This document shows, in pieces, positions 7,109 to 10,571 of a stretch of 10,571 nt of DNA. The notes beneath the pieces were generated by a model. The model had not been told where the DNA came from. It saw only the letters and a list, made by a program, of their open reading frames with translations, and ran no database searches. Every line of letters begins with the position of its first letter. The stretch's first letter is position 1. Origin of the DNA: Anaerolineaceae bacterium UBA5211 (GTDB lineage Bacteria > Chloroflexota > Anaerolineae > Anaerolineales > Anaerolineaceae); NCBI GenBank assembly GCA_002412595.1, contig DHVJ01000036.1:20241-30811 (forward strand). Direction: 5' to 3'. The position numbers were made by a program, and so were the translations under genes.

Positions 7109-7402
7109 TTAACCACAGATGAACACAGATAAAAAGCCACTACTCTTTAATATTTGATGCACACAGATAGACCGCCTTCGTGTCATTCTGAGCGATAGCG
7201 AAGAATCTCGGCGAGATCGGGATTGTTGTTTGCATTCCGAGATCCTCTCGCCCGCTTCCCTTCCCCCCTAGGGGATGCTGCGCGATCGACAAGCTCAGGA
7301 CAGGCATCCGCTCAGAATGACCTTGGAAGCGGTATCTGTGTAAGTCAAATATGAAATTATCTGGTTTTTCATCTGTGTCGATCTGTGTTTATCTGTGGTT
7401 AA
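7109..7402. repeat. Nested inverted-repeat element between lipA and rsmI (outer ACCACAGAT arms)
   Basis: The outer arms are 22 bases with one mismatch. The core AACCACAGATGAACACAGAT (7111-7130) is opposed by the reverse complement of 7381-7400; adding TT/AA at the ends extends each arm to 22 bases. The arms are made of 10-base units: the right side has three in tandem (7371-7380, 7381-7390, 7391-7400), each starting ATCTGTG. The total span is 294 bases. No open frame or transposase lies within. Repeats of this type, close to TTAACCACAGATGAACAC, are dispersed in intergenic DNA of several bacterial groups; that statement is from memory. The element fills most of the spacer between the divergent lipA and rsmI genes. 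Confidence 0.8.
7161..7341. repeat. Inner palindromic repeat with GTCATTCTGAGCG arms, inside the outer repeat
   Basis: GTCATTCTGAGCG (7182-7194) and CGCTCAGAATGAC (7309-7321) are perfect 13-base inverted copies. The arms extend outward: ACACAGATA (7161-7169) opposes TATCTGTGT (7333-7341), with similar CCGCCTTC/GAAGCGG bases between. Further in, GGCGAGA (7210-7216) pairs with TCTCGCC (7246-7252), with TCGG/CCGA inside it. GGATGC (7273-7278) can pair with GCATCC (7304-7309). Transcribed, the element would fold into a branched hairpin. It carries no gene. It resembles small non-autonomous dispersed repeats of the GTCATTCTGAGCG type. Confidence 0.75.
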
Positions 7403-7422
7403 TATTGTGGTTAAATTACACT

Positions 7423-8094
7423 ATGCTTTATATCGTAGCAACTCCCATTGGCAACTTAGGCGACATCAGCCTGCGCGCGCTGGAAACCCTGCGCAGCGTG
7501 GACGTGGTGGCCAGCGAGGACACCCGCAAGACCGGCATCATGCTCAAGCACTTCGAAATCAGCAAGCCGCAAGTCTCTTTTTATGAGCAAAATGAGAAGA
7601 AACACCTGCCCAGGCTGATCGGCATGCTGCAGGCCGGGCAGAATGTGGCGCTGGTCAGCAACGCCGGCACGCCGGGCGTCTCCGACCCGGGTTTCACGCT
7701 GGTGCGCGCTGCCCTGAAAGCCGGCATCGAGATCACGGCTGTGCCCGGGCCCAGCGCGCTCATCATGGCGTTGGTGCTTTCCGGCCTGCCGGTGCATTCC
7801 TTCACCTTCCGCGGCTTTGCCCCGCGCAAGTCCGGTGCCCGCCGGCGTTTTTTCGCGGTGGATCAGGATTCACCCCATACGTTGATCTTTTACGAAAGTC
7901 CTCACCGCATGGCCGCTTTCCTGGAAGACGCGCTATCGGTATATGGCGACCGCCCTGCGGCTGTGGCCAACGACCTGACCAAGAAATTCGAGGAAGTGCG
8001 CCGAGGCACATTGTCGGAGCTGGCTGCGCATTACGCCTCGCTGGAGAAAGTGCTGGGTGAGTACACCGTGGTTATCGGGGGCAAGGAAGAATAA
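7423..8094 (+). CDS. rsmI: 16S rRNA (cytidine1402-2'-O)-methyltransferase RsmI
   Basis: A 223-residue SAM-dependent tetrapyrrole-methylase-fold enzyme that 2'-O-methylates C1402 in the decoding centre of 16S rRNA. Family signatures are VATPIGNLGD (5-14), ASEDTRKTG (30-38), LVSNAGTPGVSDPG (77-90), VPGPSA (107-112), FYESPHR (156-162) and NDLTKKFEEVRRG (183-195). The ATG at 7423 is chosen because the family starts with this strand, just before VATPIGNLGD. The in-frame ATG at 7351 would add 24 residues encoded by the right arm of the neighbouring repeat. No ribosome binding site precedes 7423. TAAATT at 7412-7417 would suit a -10 box for a leaderless message. The protein stops at the end of the methylase domain and lacks the roughly 50-residue C-terminal extension of the E. 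coli enzyme (286 residues). Confidence 0.95.
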   Translation: MLYIVATPIGNLGDISLRALETLRSVDVVASEDTRKTGIMLKHFEISKPQVSFYEQNEKKHLPRLIGMLQAGQNVALVSNAGTPGVSDPGFTLVRAALKAGIEITAVPGPSALIMALVLSGLPVHSFTFRGFAPRKSGARRRFFAVDQDSPHTLIFYESPHRMAAFLEDALSVYGDRPAAVANDLTKKFEEVRRGTLSELAAHYASLEKVLGEYTVVIGGKEE

Positions 8095-8178
8095 TATTCA
8101 GCTGCTTAAGATTGCGCACCGAGGGTTCTTAATCGTGTCACCACAATGACAGTAACAAATACAATTTGCGCTTGATAT

Positions 8179-8375
8179 GTCATTGCGAGGAATGTAGTGA
8201 CGAAGCATTCTCGGTTGTTGGATTCAACGAAACGTTAGTCTAAAAGCAATAGCTTTTTTACAATCAAAGAGCAAGGTGCACAATTTATCAATACTATTGC
8301 GTTTTCTATCAAATAGGTTAATCCAGCCGAAATCGCCGCGTCGCTTCCCAAAAACAGGAAGCTCCTCGCGATGAC
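8179..8375. repeat. Inverted-repeat element with GTCATTGCGAGGA arms, between rsmI and yhhQ
   Basis: GTCATTGCGAGGA (8179-8191) is opposed by TCCTCGCGATGAC (8363-8375), 12 of 13 bases matching. Behind the left arm comes AGTGACGAAGC, and the right arm read in reverse has AAGCGACGCGG, which continues the same consensus. In the right arm that consensus is interrupted by about 11 bases forming a small hairpin (CTTCC/GGGAAG, near 8344-8363). Repeats reading GTCATTGCGAGGAGCGAAGCGACG are known to me as dispersed intergenic elements in many bacteria. No gene lies in 8095-8405; the rest of the stretch is AT-rich filler between the arms. Confidence 0.75.
8242..8259 (+). terminator. Weak terminator-like hairpin downstream of rsmI
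   Basis: AAAAGC (8242-8247) pairs with GCTTTT (8252-8257) around the loop AATA, and six T bases (8254-8259) form the end. The stem has only two G-C pairs. It lies about 150 bases past the rsmI stop, inside the repeat element, so it may be a chance A/T palindrome. Confidence 0.25.
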
Positions 8376-8405
8376 ACCGGGGTGGCAGAAATCGTTAATC
8401 CAAAC

Positions 8406-9140
8406 CTAAACCGGCGAGAATTTGGTGCCGATATCGTAGAAATCCTCGTTCTCGGCTTTCTTCAGCTTGTTCACCACCCAATATGTTGCTGGTGTGAAAA
8501 TGATCTCAATGCTGGTCTTGAATAAATAGTTGGTCAGCGCCAAGCTGACAAAAGATTCCCAGGGGAATACGCCCGCCAGGCTGGCGATGGCGATGAACAC
8601 CACAGAATCCACGGCTTCGCCCACCAGCGTGCTGCCGATGGTGCGCGTCCACAGCCACTTGCCCTTGGTCGCCACTTTCATAAGCGCCAGAATGACCGAG
8701 TTGCTGAACTCACCCATCAGGTAAGCTACCAGGCTGGCGACCACCAGGCCGAAGGAACTCATCCCACCCAGGATGGCATCATAGGCGGCTTGGCCGGCAT
8801 ACCCTTCCCAGGCGGCTTCGCCCGGCAAGTGCTGCACCAGCGCCAACGCCAGCGCACTCAATGCCAGTGCGCCGAAGCCGGTCCAGATCACGCGCCGCGA
8901 ACGCTTGAAGCCGTACACCTCGGTCAGCACATCCCCGAAGATGTAGCTGATGGGAAAGAGCAGCGTGCCGCCATCAAAAGACAGGCGCACGCCGAACAGC
9001 GATACTCCCCAATCGATGATTTTAGCGGAAGAAGAAATGTTGCTGGTGATCAGCACGCTTACGAACAGTGCCATCACCAGGTCGAAATAACGGTAGCATT
9101 TTTGCGGTGCGGATTGGGTGGATGGTTTATTTTCAGGCAT
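8406..9140 (-). CDS. yhhQ: Queuosine precursor transporter, YhhQ/VUT family (DUF165)
   Basis: A 244-residue inner-membrane protein expected to import queuosine precursors (preQ0/preQ1 or queuine) for modification of the tRNA wobble base. About six membrane segments can be seen: 20-41, 56-75, 84-104, 121-152, 172-194 and 196-224. The family hallmark FPISYIFGDVLTEVYGF is at 62-78, followed by a basic RSRR loop. A second mark, RTIGSTLVGEAVDSVVF, is at 166-182. The N-terminal 17 residues and C-terminal 20 residues are polar and probably cytoplasmic. Length is close to E. coli YhhQ (about 220). No tgt, queA or queF gene accompanies it here. It is divergent from rsmE with a 52-base spacer, and the start has only a weak ribosome binding site (GGA, ten bases upstream). 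Confidence 0.88.
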   Translation of the reverse strand: MPENKPSTQSAPQKCYRYFDLVMALFVSVLITSNISSSAKIIDWGVSLFGVRLSFDGGTLLFPISYIFGDVLTEVYGFKRSRRVIWTGFGALALSALALALVQHLPGEAAWEGYAGQAAYDAILGGMSSFGLVVASLVAYLMGEFSNSVILALMKVATKGKWLWTRTIGSTLVGEAVDSVVFIAIASLAGVFPWESFVSLALTNYLFKTSIEIIFTPATYWVVNKLKKAENEDFYDIGTKFSPV

Positions 9141-9192
9141 AGGTATAATTCCAATACAAAAAATTATTAGAAAAGATTATAAGCGATTAGCC
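9141..9192. promoter_or_regulatory. Divergent promoter region of yhhQ and rsmE
   Basis: The 52-base AT-rich spacer holds a TATAAT on each strand. The plus-strand copy (9144-9149) would serve rsmE, and the minus-strand copy (9176-9181) would serve yhhQ, each about 35-45 bases before its start codon. Neither has a convincing -35 box at 16-18 bases. The perfect -10 matches in opposite directions fit back-to-back promoters, whose polymerase sites would overlap the start of the opposite gene. Confidence 0.4.
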
Positions 9193-9951
9193 ATGAGCAT
9201 CCAGCGATTCTTCCTTCCACAATCCAGTTTTAGCTCTGGGCAGGTCAGCCTGCCTCAGGTTGTGCAGCATCAATTGAAAAATGTCCTGCGCATGGCGGCT
9301 GGAGATCAAGTGGTCGTCTTGGATCCGCAAGGGATGGAATACCATCTGGAATTAGCCCTGGCTCCGGAGGGCAATTTTACCGGAAAAATCGTATCTCAGG
9401 AAATGAACCGTGCCGAAGCGCATACGCGAATTACCTTGTGCCTGCCGCTCACTCAGCGCGAGAAGTTTGAATGGGCGCTGCAAAAAGGCACCGAAGCGGG
9501 TGTGGCGGCTTTTCAGCCGCTGGTCAGCCTGCGTTCGCTGGTGCAGGACGGCGCGCTGGTCGAGAAGAAGCGCGCGCGTTGGGAGGCTATCATCCGCGAG
9601 GCGGCCGAGCAGTGCGGGCGCGGGCGTTTGCCGGATTTGAAGGAAACCCTTTCGCTCAAAGCTGCTCTGCAAAGCCTGCCGGAGATGCATGAGCGTTGCC
9701 TGGCGGCCTGGGTGGACGAGCAGCAAATCGGTCTGGAGGATGCCCTGGCTGGGTTTAGGCCGGGAGGTGCTTTGGCTTTGTTTGTCGGCCCGGAAGGCGG
9801 CTTTGATCCGGTCGAAGTGGAGGCCATGCGTGGCGTGGGTGTACAGCCTTTCTCGCTGGGCGCGCGCGTCCTGCGCATGGAAACGGCCGCCATCCTGGCG
9901 CCTGCGTTGATCCTGTATCAATTAGGGGAAATGAAGCCTCGGGAAGCGTAG
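9193..9951 (+). CDS. rsmE: 16S rRNA (uracil1498-N3)-methyltransferase RsmE
   Basis: A 252-residue SPOUT-class methyltransferase that puts N3-methyl on U1498 of 16S rRNA in the 30S subunit. The N-terminal PUA-like domain (1-70) begins MSIQRFFLP and includes HQLKNVLRM (26-34). The C-terminal knotted SAM-binding domain carries EQCGRGRLP (139-147), FVGPEGGF (197-204) and LRMETAAILAPALILYQL (227-244), the standard RsmE signatures. Length is usual (E. coli 243). The ATG at 9193 is chosen over the in-frame ATG at 9118 because MSIQRFFL is the typical beginning and the earlier start would overlap yhhQ on the other strand. No clear ribosome binding site is visible. It converges with the alpha/beta hydrolase gene that follows. 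Confidence 0.96.
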   Translation: MSIQRFFLPQSSFSSGQVSLPQVVQHQLKNVLRMAAGDQVVVLDPQGMEYHLELALAPEGNFTGKIVSQEMNRAEAHTRITLCLPLTQREKFEWALQKGTEAGVAAFQPLVSLRSLVQDGALVEKKRARWEAIIREAAEQCGRGRLPDLKETLSLKAALQSLPEMHERCLAAWVDEQQIGLEDALAGFRPGGALALFVGPEGGFDPVEVEAMRGVGVQPFSLGARVLRMETAAILAPALILYQLGEMKPREA

Positions 9952-9961
9952 AATTTCCCGG
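9939..9961. terminator. Weak hairpin over the rsmE stop codon, between convergent genes
   Basis: CGGGAA (9940-9945) pairs with TTCCCG (9955-9960), extended by a T-G pair, around a nine-base loop that contains the rsmE stop codon. No T-run follows on either strand. It is the only fold I see in the 31-base gap between rsmE and the opposing hydrolase gene. A terminating role is a guess. Confidence 0.25.
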
Positions 9962-9982
9962 AGCTGGACAAATTTCGACAGC

Positions 9983-10571
9983 CTATTTCAGGGCATCGTT
10001 CAGGAAGCTATCCACCTGCTCCAGATACCAATCCGGTTCGCCCATGTGAATGGCATGTCCCGAATCCACTTTTGCATAGCGCAGGTCTTTGACCAGCACG
10101 CGGATTTTCTGCACGTCTGCGTCATCCATGGCGCCCAACAGCCCCCAGGTCTCGTCGCGCGACCAGTTGGCCTGCATCAGCAGCATGGGACAGCTCACTT
10201 TTTTTAAGGCATCTTCAGGGTCAAAGCCCGCGCTCAGGCGTCCGTCGATGGTGGCCTTTGAGAAATCCACATCGTATTCCATGAGGAACTTGATGCCGGC
10301 GCGCTGCTCAAAGGGAATCAATGGCAGATCGTAGGGGTGCCCGGGTTTCAGTTTGCGAGTCAGGTTGACGTAACTTGCGATGCCTTTGGCGATCGGTGCC
10401 GGGATGAGCAGCAGCTCTTCCTGTCCGTCCTTGGGGATACCCATGTTAGCAAAGTAAGCTTCCAGGTCGCGCCCCTGTGAGGAGCCCAACGCGTCGATAG
10501 CTGTCTGGAACATGTAGGTCATGTAGCGCTCTTCGGCGATGCGCGGCCATATGGAAGAGAACATAGGCGGG
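9983..10571 (-). CDS. Alpha/beta hydrolase, C-terminal two thirds (cut by the window edge)
   Basis: At least 195 codons of a soluble alpha/beta-fold hydrolase. The visible part is the helical lid (roughly the first 110 residues from the first ATG in the window) followed by the last core strands: VSCPMLLMQANWSRDETWG, the strand after the lid with a likely catalytic acid, and KVDSGHAIHMGEP with H170 as the likely catalytic histidine. The nucleophile elbow (GxSxG) is not in the window. The ATG at 10562-10564 is probably internal: the frame stays open to the edge and the two codons before it encode Pro-Pro, giving PPMF, as in the DPP(L/M)F segment that follows the nucleophile elbow in many family members. 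The substrate is unknown; esterase, lactonase and haloperoxidase-like activities are all possible. Confidence 0.8.
   Translation of the reverse strand, partial: PPMFSSIWPRIAEERYMTYMFQTAIDALGSSQGRDLEAYFANMGIPKDGQEELLLIPAPIAKGIASYVNLTRKLKPGHPYDLPLIPFEQRAGIKFLMEYDVDFSKATIDGRLSAGFDPEDALKKVSCPMLLMQANWSRDETWGLLGAMDDADVQKIRVLVKDLRYAKVDSGHAIHMGEPDWYLEQVDSFLNDALK

Noticed and set aside
7371..7400. CRISPR-like tandem repeats (three 10-base ATCTGTG units)
   Set aside because: The units are adjacent with no spacers and are far too short for CRISPR repeats.
7109..7402. Insertion sequence or transposon
   Set aside because: The element has inverted ends but no transposase frame and is too short; it is listed as a non-coding repeat instead.
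9352..9921. Minus-strand frame of 189 codons opposite rsmE
   Set aside because: Low-complexity Arg/Gln-rich translation in a region fully explained by RsmE signatures.
1..10571. A defence or toxin-antitoxin system
   Set aside because: All the large genes have clear housekeeping or metabolic families, and no nuclease, toxin, reverse transcriptase or effector domain is visible.

Overview
The window looks like chromosomal DNA of a bacterium, most probably from the Chloroflexota (Anaerolineae or a relative). The pointers are indirect. They are a secreted protein with a Thr-Pro-rich stalk and tandem C-terminal beta-sandwich-like repeats, GC-rich housekeeping genes, and intergenic palindromic repeats of the GTCATTCTGAGCG, GTCATTGCGAGG and ACCACAGAT types. 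No rRNA or tRNA gene is present to settle the taxonomy.

Layout, left to right. An AT-rich segment (1-2375) carries a secreted M23 (LytM-type) peptidase and a hairpin terminator. It then holds a short minus-strand open frame that may be a gene remnant, and a strongly folded element that could be a small RNA or leader. Next is a plus-strand HAD phosphatase/phosphomutase (2388-3050). A minus-strand block follows, transcribed right to left: lipA (lipoyl synthase), ybaK-type Cys-tRNA(Pro) deacylase, a doubtful 87-residue ORF, and a large FMN/FAD/4Fe-4S oxidoreductase of the Old Yellow Enzyme/2,4-dienoyl-CoA reductase class, closed by a strong hairpin at 3301-3338. The plus-strand rsmI (16S rRNA C1402 2'-O-methyltransferase) sits between two different inverted-repeat elements (7109-7402 and 8179-8375). 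A divergent pair then shares a 52-bp spacer: yhhQ (queuosine-precursor transporter, minus) and rsmE (16S rRNA m3U1498 methyltransferase, plus). The window ends inside an alpha/beta hydrolase read on the minus strand.

Functionally, three genes concern translation fidelity or RNA modification (rsmI, rsmE, ybaK) and a fourth (yhhQ) supplies a precursor for tRNA modification. lipA serves lipoate-dependent dehydrogenase complexes and the glycine cleavage system. The peptidase and oxidoreductase differ in base composition from the housekeeping genes: hand-counted 60-base samples gave about 37% GC for the peptidase, 45% for the oxidoreductase and 63% for lipA.

I see no CRISPR array, transposase, phage gene or defence cassette. 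The parts that known genes do not explain are the nested inverted repeats around rsmI, the folded element at 2243-2314 and the orphan minus-strand reading frame at 2034-2231. None of these is strong enough to be called a new system from sequence alone.
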